NCBI GenBank assembly: GCA_023362775.1
Contig: JALMGJ010000020.1
Coordinates: 5,893,501 to 5,957,500 of the forward strand
Length of the DNA: 64,000 bases
Origin: Charina bottae
Lineage: Eukaryota > Chordata > Lepidosauria > Squamata > Charinaidae
Direction: 5' to 3'
Shown here: piece after piece, positions 11,342 through 22,230 of the stretch
Layout: each line of letters opens with the position of its first letter
Numbering within the stretch: the first letter of the stretch is position 1
Position numbers and translations under genes: made by a program
Notes under the pieces: generated by a model
Seen by the model: the letters and a program-made list of their open reading frames with translations, nothing else
The model's database searches: none
Told to the model about the DNA's origin: nothing

Positions 11342-12100
11342 TTATTTACAAGATACACAAGCCGCCCAATTTACACAGTCCTCTTCTTCTTCTACAGGCT
11401 GGATAGCAGCGAGATCGGGCAATACTCCTGGCCAGGCAGGAAGGAGCCGAGAGGGGAAGGGCCCTGTAGCAGAGTCTGCAACCGGCGGCGAAACAGAGGT
11501 GACAGGCAAGGTGTACGCGGGTGTGGAGTTGGCTGTGCTGGTGGTAGTCTGGATAGACCAGGGCCTGACGAAGGCGACCCACTGGTGGCCGGCGTCAGCT
11601 AGGCTTGACTGCGGATCTGGGCTGGTTGGAGTCTGGGTAGACCAGGGCCCGACAAAGGCAACCCACTGGTGGCCGGCGTCTGCTGGCTTTGGAGCGGCAA
11701 GCAACGGAGAGTCGGTGGCTCGGGCAGTCAGGAGGGAAGCAGGCAAGGTGGTGGTGCTTACCCCAATGCTGGTTTCTTCCTCAGGTAACAAGGACAGAGG
11801 CGCGGCAAGCAGACAAGGTTCGGGTCCGAGGCTTGGCACAGAAGCAAGGTAAGGCTTGGGTCCGAGGCTTGGCGCGGTGGCGGGGCAAGGCGTGGAATCT
11901 GGGTCCGGCGCGGTAACAAGGCTAGGCTCGTTCACGGGTTCCGGGACTGTGGTAAGGCAGGGCTCTAGAGTGAGGTTTGGGGCGGCCGTGAGGCGAGGCT
12001 CGGTAGCAGGGTCCAGCGCAGAGTTTAGAGCCCTCAGCGCAGAACTGTTAGAGCGGTTAGAACGGATGTCTCCGGCACCTGAGGTAAGTTGTGCCGGCTT
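11342..12100 (-). other. 252-codon open frame inside solo LTR, no ATG
   Basis: The minus-strand frame is open from just after a TAA at 12101-12103 to a TAA at 11342-11344 that overlaps the AATAAA poly(A) signal. The translation is Pro/Ser/Thr/Ala-rich, contains a duplicated module with GHQWVAF and PWS, and ends in an acidic EEEEDC and Cys-containing tail. It has no in-frame ATG, so translation would need a non-AUG start or splicing. The GC-rich composition alone makes stops rare. I do not assign a function. Confidence 0.35.
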
Positions 12101-12300
12101 TTAATTCCGTTTTTCGTGCCTTGGGAGAGCAGGACCCAATCGGGCTTCGCGTTGCTCTGCCCGCCTTTCTGCTCTCCTTTGGCGCGCGCTGATTGGCGGA
12201 GGCGTCTTTCTTTCAGAGTCCCTGCCAATCAGCGTTTCCGGGTCTCTGGTTGGTTTCGCGCCAAGCCTGCCGTCTCCGGTGATTGGTTCTTCCTCCTCCT
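12095..12300 (-). promoter_or_regulatory. LTR-A promoter region with multiple CCAAT boxes
   Basis: Several ATTGG/CCAAT elements in both orientations lie within about 150 bp (around 12137, 12191, 12225, 12280), with GC-rich surroundings and a TATA-like ATTAAAAG immediately downstream on the minus strand. This fits a U3 promoter. Activity is inferred. Confidence 0.5.
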
Positions 12301-12355
12301 CCTAGTCCAGCATGTCGACCGGCATCCAGGCAAGTGCAGGAAACCTCACAACAGG

Positions 12356-13690
12356 AGAGTTTTAGTAGTATATAGATTCTGTTACTAGGATTTTATTTAT
12401 TTATTTTATAAGTACTAAGATTTGTCCTTACCTTATTCATCTCAATCATCTTTAGCAACTTCTTCTGGTCACAACCATCTTTCTGAGCTGGTTGCTTTGA
12501 TATCAAACTCAAAATCTTACAGCAAATGCAGGCATCTTTCAGAACCCAATGCAAAAATTGCTATCCTAATTTAAATTCCCTTATCACTCAGTTTCAACTG
12601 AAATTTAATTTGAACAAATGTGGAAGTTCTTCCTCAGGCAAACTATCTGTAGAGATTTGAGGAAAGATAATATGTGGTTTCACAGAACTCTCTTTGATAA
12701 CCATGGATTATCAGAATAATTTTCCTCCTTTCGAAAGCCACCAGATGTGATGTCTATGGAGAAACCTTCCCATTTACCTCATGTTATTGTAGGTGAATAT
12801 TTGCTGGAAAATTTGTGCAGCAGAGAGGTGACCGCTCCAGTGACAGAGCTAGATGCTTTCTACTATACCATGGAGGAAAGCTCATTTTTCCCCTGTATCC
12901 AGAGTTTCTGGATACTTCCTTTTTCCTGGAAAAAAAGGAGAATGAAATAAACCTATAGAGTACCCACAACATATTGCTAGGACAAGGATAAAGTATCTCA
13001 CTGTTGTAATTTCCAAACAGCCACATGAATAAGTTTGATGTGATAGGATAAAGGCTGGAGTAAGTTGGACACCAGCTAAAAAAGCCTGTGGAGGAAGAAG
13101 GCTTTCATTTCCCTTTCAAGTAAGCTGTATACCAAGAGCCACCTGAAACCTATTCTCCTCCCTCCTTTTCAAGGGACAATGACAATTTGTCTTTGGGCAT
13201 TTTATATTTAAGCAGGCTTCACCCATTATATTTTTTATTGTTTCTCTGTGTACATGCATATATGTGCATTCGCACACATATATACTATGAATTCTTTTAC
13301 TATATCATACAATGAAATAACAATATGTGCATGTGTGATGTATATTGGATCAATTATATCTGTTTTTCAAATGCTCAATTGTTTCCCAATCATTTTATAA
13401 AATGGAAATGAAATGTCAGGAGCAATTGACTTGCACATTCTGAAAACGATCATTCCAGCTATATGCCTATAGTGAAGATATGTGAAAATACAATGTCTTC
13501 ATAAATTCTGCAACAATAGATGCATTGCAAACTTCTGGTTTCAAGTCTTTAGCTATTGTGAAGGTGATGTTTAAAGGATAACATCACTTTTTGTTTAATT
13601 GTCCAAATGTGATACACTAATGTAGGCCTTTACTCTTTCCTATGTTCTAAAATTGTTTAGACAGCTACTAGAATTTTATCTTGAGATAGA
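12356..13690. other. No recognisable gene or repeat
   Basis: AT-rich unique sequence with short alternating ATATGTGCAT-type purine/pyrimidine tracts near 13250-13290. No coding or mobile feature supported. Confidence 0.5.
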
Positions 13691-13699
13691 GAGGCATAT

Positions 13700-13968
13700 T
13701 GGAGAGCCAGTTTGGTCTAGTGGTTAAGGCAACAGGCTAGAAACCAGGAGTCTGGGAGTTCTAGTCCTGCCTTAGGCATAAAAGCCGGCTGGGTGACCTT
13801 GAGCCAGTCACTCTCTCTCAGCCCAACTCACCTCACAGGGTTGTTGTCATGGGGAAAAGAGGAGGAGGAGGAAGTATTAGGTATGTTTGCCGCCTTGAGT
13901 TATTTTAAAAAAAATAATAATAAAGGTAGGATAGAAAATAAATAAATAAATAAATAAATAAATAAATG
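13700..13968 (+). mobile_element. tRNA-derived SINE with L2-like tail
   Basis: Starts with a tRNA-like head (TGGTCTAGTGGTTAAGG as A box, GTTCTAGTCC as B box). It has a GGTGACCTTGAGCCAGTCAC body and a GCCGCCTTGAGTTATTT...AATAAAGG segment, and ends in (AAAT)n. Related copies lie at 18425-18650, 22231-22740 and 62500-62855. The tail resembles the 3' ends of the L2 pieces in this window, which suggests mobilisation by L2-type reverse transcriptase. Confidence 0.82.
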
Positions 13969-14200
13969 CCTGCCTGCCTGCTGTGAAATTTGTACAAAGA
14001 AACAGAGATTCCATACACATCCAGCTGCATGCTAGATATCTCATGAATCTCAACTTTTTTTTAAGTGTATAGCCTTGAGATGGAATAAGTTTGCCATAAC
14101 GTAAGAAGATAAAACATAAAGGAAATTTAGAGACCAGTAAATAATGTGAGTGCACCACACCTTGCTCAGTTATAAATGACTATTCATGCTGCCTAAATAA

Positions 14201-14729
14201 TGTTGGAGTTTCTGGCAAATCCAGCATGCCTCATCAGCATACGGATGGCTGCTCTAGGATGCAAGCTCTCCATGCTTTTTGAGGAAGCTGTTTCTGGCCA
14301 CTCCCACTTCCTCTTTCTCTCTCTCTCCTCTCCTTGGACCAGGAGCAAGCACATGGGTGTGTGCTGCTCCATTCTAGGCCATGGATGGGCCTAGGAGATT
14401 TTTTCCCCTTTCTACAAGCATCTCTTGCAGCAAGCAGGGCAAGAAGTATTAAGTTTAGGGAAACAAAGAAGAAATGGAACATCATTTATCTACCAAAAAT
14501 GCTGTACCTGGAATGAATAAACGTAACGACTCTTTTGTACTTACTTTTCATACCTGCCATGTCTAAGCGCGTGTTTCTTTATGCTAAGGTGGGCTAAAGG
14601 TGTAAGATTAACCTGGATCACTCTAATATGCTCATGGGCTCTGTTTCTAAACAATATTCTTTTTCTGTAAAGGAGTTCTGCATCTCTGCTCCATTTCAGC
14701 AGTTCTAACAGACTGCTAAATGGGCTTCA
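14201..14729 (+). mobile_element. Solo LTR (family B, copy 1)
   Basis: 529 bp starting TGTTGGAG and ending GGGCTTCA, with an AATAAACG poly(A) signal about two-thirds along. Homologous along its length to 30559-31095, which has the same start and end. Flanks AATAA and AATAG match at four of five positions, a decayed 5-bp target duplication. No internal retroviral region. Plus orientation is given by the poly(A) signal. Confidence 0.72.
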
Positions 14730-14734
14730 AATAG

Positions 14735-16180
14735 CAGATTTTAAAAATAACAGGAACTGGTTTTTTTGGGGGGGGTTGCTCTGTATGGGCAATTAACTCC
14801 TCATTACTTAGAAAATGGCAAATGAAAACCCTAACTTCTATAGTATATCTAGTTCAGAACTCAAAAGACAAGTACTGTATAGCCAAAGCATTTCTAGACT
14901 TTTGCTTGTCAAACAACAGCTCCTTATTTGGTATGGTGACCTTTTGAACCTGCGGAGCGGCCATTAAATAAACAAAGAGATAAAGAAATTTGGCTGGAGG
15001 TCCAATTTTTTGGATTCTAGTCTTAGTAAAGAGATGGCTTTCATCTCACTACTGCTACAATGATTGAGCACCAAGTATTCCTTTTGTAGGTGTAACTAAA
15101 CCTTTTAACTCTTATGTTTCAGTTTTATAACCCTCATACAGAATGTTGTGCCTATATTACACCAAAACAATGATCTTCATCATATTTTCTTCCCACTTAA
15201 CAGTGAGACTCAACTGGTAAACCTGCTTTGTTGTCATCCCATCACTAAAGCCTTTCTTATTTCTCTGTTTTGGTTTTTTAATTTAATTTCCTTTGATCTC
15301 TCCTGGGATTTTTCTGCTGCTCTTTGTATATTTCTTTTAAACTGTTTTATTGTATTCATATTGTATTTTTATTACTTTTGCAAACTATCCTGGGAAATCA
15401 TTTGAAGGTTGAGGTAAAAATGTCTGTAATAAATAACTCAAAAGCTTCTAAATTCTTCTCATTTCCCATGTTCCTTCTATCTTCAGTGAGAAGATCATAA
15501 GGAATCTGAGACACAGGAAACAAGACTATGGGTGCCTGTTGGTAGTGGCAAGAAGACTCCTTTGATGAATCTATTCCCAAGACTCACAGAAGTTATTTTA
15601 AAAAAGAAAAGATGTGTAAAAATCTCTAGCACTTGTAAAATACAGAGATATGGTGGACGGCTCTGTTTTGGTCATCAATTTGTAAGACATTTGTGTATTC
15701 TCAGCTTTCAGTGTTCTCAACCAAAGTATAAAATAAAAAATCATCGCATGAAGAAGAAAGGTTCTTATTCATCTATTTTGCATCATTAGAATTTCTATAT
15801 CAAAATGGGCAAGAGGCTGGCTTAGGAAATGTAATGCCAAATAAGTTGGCAAAGAACAGATTAGAAGGGGTAAGACTTAAGTTTGAGAAGGATAGAAATA
15901 TGGTCAGGGAACAGTTATTTTCCTTATACAAATTTAAATCTCCAGGGACAAATAAACTGCATTCTAGGGTGCTGAAATAAGTTGCTGATGGCTTAATTTT
16001 ATGCATTAGCATTGAGAAATCCTGGAGAACATTATAAAGTATCTGATGAATGGAGGAGTCCAAATATAGTCCCTATTTGTGAAAAGGAGTACCACTCTCA
16101 AATGTACTCAGAAAGATTCTAGAATAGACTATAAAGGGATCAGTCGGAAACTACCTAGAAGAAAAAGTAACTTTACAACT
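14735..16180. other. No recognisable gene or repeat
   Basis: AT-rich. A T-run followed by a G-run near 14761-14777 is the only low-complexity feature. No gene evidence. Confidence 0.5.
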
Positions 16181-16184
16181 AATC

Positions 16185-16330
16185 CTCACATTTACGACCT
16201 TTGCAGGACTGTAAAGCAAAGGAAATGTGAAATAAGATCATAAGCACAGACGCAGTTTCACTTAGCGACTGCTTCGCTTAATAACAAAGCTGCTGGTCCC
16301 AATTGTGGTCACTAAATGAGGACTACCTGT
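16185..16330 (-). mobile_element. MITE-like end, GTAGTCCTC family
   Basis: Minus strand begins ACAGGTAGTCCTCATTTAGTG and contains ACAATTGGGACCAG and CTTAGCGAC-type segments. These match the start of the piece at 17459-17700 (GTAGTCCTCGAG, AATTGGGACCAG, TCACTAAGCAATG). The matching ends point to a short non-autonomous DNA transposon. Transposase family not determined. Confidence 0.5.
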
Positions 16331-16550
16331 AGTGGTTTAAAACACCAGCCAGAAACCAGGAGACCATGAGTTCTAGTCCTGCCTTAGGCACAAAGCCAGC
16401 TAGGTGACTTTGGGCCAGACACTCTCTCTCAGTTCTAGAAAGAAGACAATGGCAAACCACTTCCAAAAATCTTGGCAAGAAAACTGCATGGATTTGTCCA
16501 GGCAGTTGCCAGCAGTCAAGAATGACTCGAAGGTACAAAAAATAAAAACC
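16331..16550 (+). mobile_element. tRNA-head SINE with alternative tail
   Basis: Contains the same head as the SINE at 13700 (GAAACCAGGAGACCATGAGTTCTAGTCC). The 3' part differs: GGCAAACCACTTCC, TTGGCAAGAAAACTGCATGGA and a GACTCGAAGG end. A minus-strand copy of the same type lies at 33285-33512 with exact target duplications. Confidence 0.7.
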
Positions 16551-16827
16551 TTCCTCGGTAGATTGTGAGAACACTGTGGACATAATATATCATGACTTCA
16601 GAAAGCATTTGACAATCTCATTAGCAAGATTGTTAAGTAGGGTGGGAAGCATGACTATTAGTGGATCCACAACTGGCTTAAAAATTGTATTCAGAAAGTG
16701 TTTAAACATACTTGGTGATAAAACCTAAGGGAGGTGTCAATTAGTTTACCACACAGTTTGATACTCAGTCTGGTATTCATTAAATTATTTTATTGATGAC
16801 TAAGATGAAGAGGTAGAGGAATGCTTA

Positions 16828-17158
16828 AAGGTAAAGGTTCCCCCTGCACATTTGTGCAGTCGTGTCCGACTCTAGGGGCCGGTGCTCATCTCCGTTTGTT
16901 AGCCGAAGAGCCAGCGTTGTCCGAAGACGCTTCCACGGTCATGTGGCCGGCATGACGCGCGCGGAACGCTGTTACCTTCCCACCGAAGTGGTACCTATTC
17001 ATCTACTTGCATTTGCATGCTTTCGAATTGCTAGGTTGGCAAGAGCTGGGGCTAGTGCGGGAGCTCACTCCGCACGCAGGGCTAGGGATTCGAACCTCCA
17101 AACTTGCAATCTTCCGATCAACAAGCCTGGCGTCTTACCCGCTGAGCCACCATGCCCC
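16828..17158 (-). mobile_element. Sauria-type SINE (BovB-tailed), copy 1
   Basis: 331 bp between perfect 14-bp duplications TAGAGGAATGCTTA (16814-16827 and 17159-17172). On the minus strand it begins with a tRNA-like head (GGCTCAGCGG A box, GGTTCGAATCC B box). It ends with TAGAGTCGGACACGACTG and an ACCTTT-type tail. The tail matches the BovB 3' end at 9450, consistent with the established Sauria SINE/BovB partnership. Confidence 0.9.
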
Positions 17159-17458
17159 TAGAGGAATGCTTACCAAATTTAAATATTACAACATGAGACA
17201 TAATACTCAAGATGACAGAACTAAGCTGGAAATGTTATTTATTTAATTTATATCCCAGTTTTTCTCTCAGAATTCAATATGGCATACATGGAATCTTCCT
17301 TCATTTTATCTCCCCTTCATTACATATGTTCTGGCAGAGGCTGGGCTGCTATCTGGCAAGGATGCTTTAATTTATATTCCTCCATAGAGCAAGGAATTGG
17401 AGTTGATAAACTAAGTTATCTATTCTAGCTCCACAATTCTACTACAAAAGAAAGTACA

Positions 17459-17700
17459 CGTAGTCCTCGAGTTACGGCGGTAATTGGGACCAGAATTTCC
17501 GTCACTAAGCAATGCGGTCGTAAAGTGTGACTGCATTGCTTAGCAATGGCAATCCCAGCTCTGCTGCCTCCAGCTGACCTTCGTCGTCTTCCTCCTGCTG
17601 CTGATGAGGCGCGCCCTGCCTGGCCCTGTGCAAAGGGGCTGGCAGGGTGGCAGAGCAAGCGGAATGCAGTACACAGTTCTTAACAGGCAATCAGGAACTT
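17459..17700 (+). mobile_element. MITE-like element, GTAGTCCTC family
   Basis: Begins ACGTAGTCCTCGAG and shares AATTGGGACCAG and TCACTAAGCAATG blocks with the inverted end at 16185-16330. The interior is GC-rich. The right end is not clear. Confidence 0.45.
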
Positions 17701-17704
17701 AGGA

Positions 17705-17865
17705 ATTATTACCTTTCTGTGTCAAGCCTAGCTCCAGTGCTCAAGGAAAAAGCCAGGTTTTAAGTGCCTTTCTGAACGCTAGTGGGATTGGGACCAACTG
17801 TATGTTGTGGGGAGGGGAGATTGTTTAAGAGGGCAGGCACTACAATGGAAAAGACTTTGTTTATG
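17705..17865 (-). mobile_element. L2 3' region remnant
   Basis: Similar in order and wording to 61080-61210 (AGTGGGATTGGGACCA, GGCAGGCACTACAATGGAAAAG against GGCAGGCACCGCAACAGAGGAGG). Both are minus-strand L2 C-terminal/3' sequence. Short and diverged. Confidence 0.5.
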
Positions 17866-17887
17866 CTTGTGCATTCTTCCATAAGCC

Positions 17888-18182
17888 CAGAGCTTTCCAA
17901 ACTTTTCATGTTGGTGACACACTTTTTAGACATGCATCATTTCGCGACACACTCTTACAGCAGGGCATCATTTCGTGACGCACTCTTACAGCAGGGCACA
18001 AGGCAGGCACTAGGACCTGCGCGGAATCCTGGCAGGGCAGGTTTGGAGGCAGCCAGGCACAAGGCGGGCACTAGGACCTGCGTGGAATCCTGGCAGGGCT
18101 CGGAGGCAGCAGCAGCCGCGACACACACAGACACTGCAGCCGACACACTAACGTGTCGCGACACACAGTTTGGAAAGCTCTG
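17888..18182. mobile_element. hAT-type MITE, copy H1
   Basis: Terminal inverted repeats CAGAGCTTTCCAAA and TTTGGAAAGCTCTG, flanked by 8-bp duplications CATAAGCC and CATTAGCC (7 of 8 match). The length of the duplication places it in the hAT superfamily. The interior has two units of a roughly 56-60-bp GCAGGCACTAGGACCTG minisatellite, against four units in copy H3. Confidence 0.88.
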
Positions 18183-18424
18183 CATTAGCCCTTCGGAAAG
18201 GAAGATTCTGACATATTCTGCCCAAATAGTTTTGTTGAGATAAAATCCTTGCACTCCTGCACTGTTCTTAATACAGAGATTTGCAATTACACACCACTGT
18301 ACCTTTTTAAAGATACGATTCCAAGAAGCATTGCAAAACTTTATGTACACTTAATGTTGTGGAAAGGCAGAAAAAGTAGTGAAATTCTGTGCTAGAGACA
18401 GCTCAATTCATCATGCATTCATCA

Positions 18425-18642
18425 TATACAGTATGTGGTCTAGTGGTGAAGGTGCTGGCCTAGAAACCAGGAGTTCTAGGCCTGCCTTAGGCAGGAAAGC
18501 CGGCTGGGTGACTTTGGGCTGGTCCCTCTCTCTCAACTCAACCCACCTCACACGGTTGTTGTTGTGGGAAAATAGGAGGCAGGAGTTTTAGGTATGTTCG
18601 CTGCCCTGAGTTGAGCAAAATATATAAAAAGGCGGGATAAAA

Positions 18643-18650
<8 letters not shown>
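18425..18650 (+). mobile_element. tRNA-derived SINE with L2-like tail
   Basis: TGGTCTAGTGGTGAAGG head, GAGTTCTAGGCC near the B box, GGTGACTTTGGGC body and AAGGCGGGATAAAAATA tail running into (TAA)n. Same family as 13700-13968. Confidence 0.8.
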
Positions 18651-18708
<58 letters not shown>

Positions 18709-18710
18709 CT
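18644..18710 (+). repeat. (TAA)n then (CAA)n microsatellite
   Basis: About eleven TAA-type units followed by about twelve ACA/CAA units, growing out of the SINE tail. Confidence 0.9.
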
Positions 18711-20285
18711 GTTAGTTGCATTTTATTTTGGAGAAAATTGTGGTGCTTTTGTCCTGAATAGTGGCCACAAATAAAAATATTGAAACAGCCATGTTTGGAC
18801 TTGAGCTTGATATTAAACCAGTGACTTCCCCCAAGCATTGGCACAAAATTCTTGGAACATATAGTATTTAAGCTTGGAATGTTCTGAGCTCAGGATGATT
18901 TGCACACTCTCTGCTATATACAAGCTCCTGAATTACAAGCTCAAATACAGCTGCTAGGAAGTAATGGTGGAAGAAGGATATCTCCTTCTAAACAGGTTTT
19001 CTGAGCTTCCTGAATGTGTGTTTGGCCCCTCGGTGTCATAGAACAACACATGAGCCCTTGTCTTGATCTTTATGTTATCCTTCTTAATCCCTTTTTTTTC
19101 TTCCATTATGCCAACTAGTATGCTATCAGTTCAGGCATTTAACTGATAAACTTGGAAACAATTTATGAATTCACGGAATGTATATGCTTTATTTGGCACA
19201 GAGAATTAGTCTCTTCGATTAGAATTAGTGTTTTCTGACATTAAGTCAGATACAGAAAGTAGACACGGACAATGAAATGGAAATGTTTCTAGGTTTACAT
19301 CAGAATAGACTGTCAGACTTGATTTGTAAAGACTGCATTGATAATCAAGCGTCCAAGACTATCTTTGTATAAGTGTTGTGTCACTTTCAACACATCGCAT
19401 TTTATTATAACACTTTTTGTTATGTATCCTGCTATCATGTTAGAATTAAGCCATTCTGACACCTCGGCTGTGTTGATTTCATTTTGGTAGCAGCAAGATA
19501 TAAAGAGGCGGAATGAGATGAATGGATTTCTAAGCTGTCATCTTGAATTTCATTTTGCATATTGTACTTGAATATTAAGTTGCATTTGAAAAATGATTAA
19601 AGTCTAAAGGGCTGATGAGACTAGATCACTTGAATTATCCATTGTGAAATTAGAAATAGTGAGTGCTTATTAGCATCTTTCTCCAAGAACAGCTTAAATT
19701 TCCTATCATAGTTGTTTTGACTACAAAACTTTGGCTAATCTCTTTAAAGTGCTTGAATAGGGAAGAACCTTCTAGGAGAGAATTCAGGAGTTAAACTTTT
19801 TTTTCTTTTTAGTTGGCATTTCCATCTTGATCCATGGTATAACCAAGATTAAATAGCTGCACTGAAATCAGTTTTTCATCTCGATCCAAACATATCTAGC
19901 AATGGCAAATGAAAACTTAATATTAAGTTTTACAAATGGCCCGCTTGTATGCAGGGAAGGCAGCCTGCTCTCAACACTCTTCTTCTGGTGTTTTCCAATC
20001 CACAAAGAGAAGCCATGATTTGGGGTAAATTTATGATTCTTTTAGTGATATGTTATTCAGATGAGCAACGTCTCTTCCTTCAAATGGGTCTTTAGAGCAT
20101 TGTCAGAATCAATTAGCTGACTATTCTCTCAATGTAATATTACAAAGTAGGATATTGTGCTGACTTTTAGATAATACTGTATTAATGCAGGCAAATTTTG
20201 TCTAGATTCAAATATTTCACCTTGCAAGCTGGGAATTCATGCTGACTTCAACATTTCATAAAAGTAGAATATGCTGGGAGTTTAA
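18711..20285. other. No recognisable gene or repeat (1.6 kb)
   Basis: AT-rich, unique-looking. No long frame, terminal repeat or RNA gene recognised. Confidence 0.5.
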
Positions 20286-20287
20286 AA

Positions 20288-20290
20288 TAT

Positions 20291-20325
<35 letters not shown>

Positions 20326-20372
20326 TTTCTATTACCGCACCATCTCCCCTGAAGGGGACTCTGGGCGGTTTG
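20288..20372 (-). mobile_element. L2 3' tail, (AAAT)n plus GCCCAGAGTCC hairpin
   Basis: Plus strand (TTTA)n followed by ACCGCACCATCTCCCC and GGGGACTCTGGGCGGTTT, the reverse complement of an L2 3' end. Equivalent pieces lie at 23213, 30244, 55427 and 63047. Confidence 0.8.
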
Positions 20373-20384
20373 CTCAGCAAACAA

Positions 20385-20605
20385 CAGCCCAACTAAGGAG
20401 AGTACAACACCCCCACCAACACAGGCAGGACAAGCCAGGGTATATAAACAGAGAGCAAGTCCCACTCCCTTTTTGCACTGAAGATGTTGCCTAGCCTGGC
20501 AATGAAACGTCTGCAAGAAAACAACAAGGCTCAGAGAGCACCAAGGACTCCACAGTTGAATTATATTCCTAAAATCTGGCTTTATCAAGCTTGAGGTACA
20601 GCAAA
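20385..20605 (+). mobile_element. Penelope-like element 3' end (family B)
   Basis: Homologous to minus-strand 4165-4320: GGGTATATAAACAG, a hammerhead-like block, ATGAAACGTCTGCAAG and CAGAGAGCACCAAGGAC. No coding capacity left. Confidence 0.65.
20470..20519 (+). ncRNA. Minimal hammerhead-like ribozyme motif
   Basis: TTTTTGCA, then CTGAAGA, U, GUUGCC-loop-GGCAAU (six-pair stem II), GAAA, C-GUC and UGCAAGAAA. Helix I pairs TTTTTGCA with TGCAAGAAA (eight pairs, one G-U). Core boxes CUGANGA and GAAA are intact, with one extra U before stem II. Helix III is only two pairs, as described for minimal Penelope hammerheads. Activity not established. Confidence 0.6.
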
Positions 20606-21184
20606 GAGGATAATCCAATGTAACTAGAAAGAAAGTAACTCCCCTGATTTTAAAGAATGGATTCAGGATATGAGTTATCTACATTTGAAAAGTCTTTGTG
20701 GTTTAAAAATGTGAAGATGACACATTATGTTGCTATATGGTCCAGATGTAATGATAAACTCAAGGAGTGAATTAATTCCTTATAGGTATTTATACTCATC
20801 ATATGGAGTTTTTGTTAATTGGAGTTTTTGTTATGTTTAATTCATTTAACCATTATAATATATCTAGTTTTCAATTGTATTATTGCTATACAATATAGAT
20901 TTTTTTCTTTTGTATTTTACTATTTTAACAATAAAAGTTTTAAAAAGAATAACATAAATATGTTTTAATCTATTTTTCTGTACATCTGTCTATACAGTTT
21001 ATCCCTTATATAAATATTTTTTAAAAACTGCACTCTGATTTTTATAACACTTCCTAACCAAGGAAGATGGATGACAGATTCCATTAATTGCTACTGCTGA
21101 TGCTACAACAAACCCACTTTTGTAGATCAAAATGTTTTATATAATATTTATATAATATTTCTTCACAAAATTATATTAACGTAC
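20606..21184. other. No recognisable gene or repeat
   Basis: Very AT-rich. Nothing recognised. Confidence 0.5.
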
Positions 21185-21185
21185 G

Positions 21186-21382
21186 TCAGAAGGAGTCTGG
21201 TAGCATCTGTTCCAACTAACAAATTTTATTGAAAGGCATAAGCTTTCGTAACTTGAGAGGAAGTGAACTGCAGCTCACAAAAGCGTATAACTTTTAATAA
21301 AATGTGTTAATCAGAAAAGGGGCTATCAGACTCCTTCTGATTTTTGGCTACCATAAACTAATATGGCTCTCTTCCTACAATG
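21186..21382. mobile_element. Head-to-head pair of Penelope-type tails
   Basis: Minus-strand piece (about 21262-21187) reads CGAAAGCTTATGCC, AATAAAATTTGTTAG, CAGACTCCTTCTGA. The adjoining plus-strand piece (about 21262-21382) reads AGTGAACTGCAGCTCAC, AAAAGCGTATAAC, AATAAAATGTG, CAGACTCCTTCTGA. They are inverted copies of one 3' tail. The GTGAACTGCAGCTCAC stem followed by (G/A)AAAGC resembles the stem II/GAAA part of hammerhead-bearing amniote Penelope tails (inference). Confidence 0.45.
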
Positions 21383-22230
21383 TTAACATACATGTTAACC
21401 TGAAGCCAGAATAAAGCTATAACAGAACAAGACCAAATAATGTGAGTTAAAGAACCTTCAAATTTCTTACATCACCACCATAAGAAGTCTACTGTTAATT
21501 CCTCTATAAACATTCTTTGTGGGGTCCAATAGAAGTAATATTTTCTGGCATATTAGTCTATTTTTAAATCATAAGAAATGTATTTCATTTTTAAAAAATA
21601 CCAGGACTCATGGATTTTCCAAAATTGGATATTCCAAGTCTTCCTTCTACAGGGTCATATATAACTAATACTAACTTTCATTTAGCTTTTTAATTCTTAT
21701 AAAATTGAATTGTTGGTTCTATTCAAGCACAACATATCTTAAAGAAGCTAAAATTACAGGTACCAAAGAGGCTGCTAAAGCATGTGGGTCAAACTATTTA
21801 GTTAACATATATTACAATTATATAGATTGTCATGCGCATATTGAAGGAAATCAAACTTAAAAGACAATCTCTCAAAATCTTTAAAAGAACATTAAAAATA
21901 AACTGATTTAAGGTATTGATCCCTTGTTTAGTCCAAGTATTCCAATAAAACATCTTCCCCGCTATTTTCAGATTTGAGTTATACCACAATGTCAGCTTCT
22001 CGTGTAATTTGGGATTAAATCACAACTGCATACTTATCAATAAATAAATGTGCCTAGCAGTTAATATTCCTAGTCCCTAACACCTGCCAAGGTTACAAGG
22101 GTTGTAGGATTGTTCTCAGGCTTTAATATTACTGTGAACGTGGCCTCACAGTGAAGGAAATATAGAAAGATTAAATTATTGATTATAGACCTCCAACAAC
22201 ATAGGTGCCAATAAGTCTATAAAAGTTTAT
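21383..22230. other. No recognisable gene or repeat
   Basis: AT-rich unique-looking sequence with no supported feature. Confidence 0.5.

Larger units (their letters stand above)
11295..12350 (-). mobile_element. Solo LTR, 1,056 bp (family A)
   Basis: Begins TGTGAGG and ends AACAGGACA on the minus strand (TG...CA) and is flanked by perfect 5-bp duplications ACAGG (11290-11294 and 12351-12355). In minus-strand order it holds a promoter-like GC-rich part with several CCAAT boxes, an ATTAAAAG box near 12103, a long GC-rich body and an AATAAA signal at 11341-11346. No internal region or second LTR is present, so it is a recombined solo LTR. The body contains a degenerate tandem duplication (11548-11597 and 11630-11680). 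Retrovirus family unknown. Confidence 0.8.

Noticed and set aside
16828..17158. Possible tRNA genes (A and B boxes present)
   Set aside because: The boxes belong to SINE heads; no cloverleaf with an acceptor stem could be formed and target duplications define SINE insertions.
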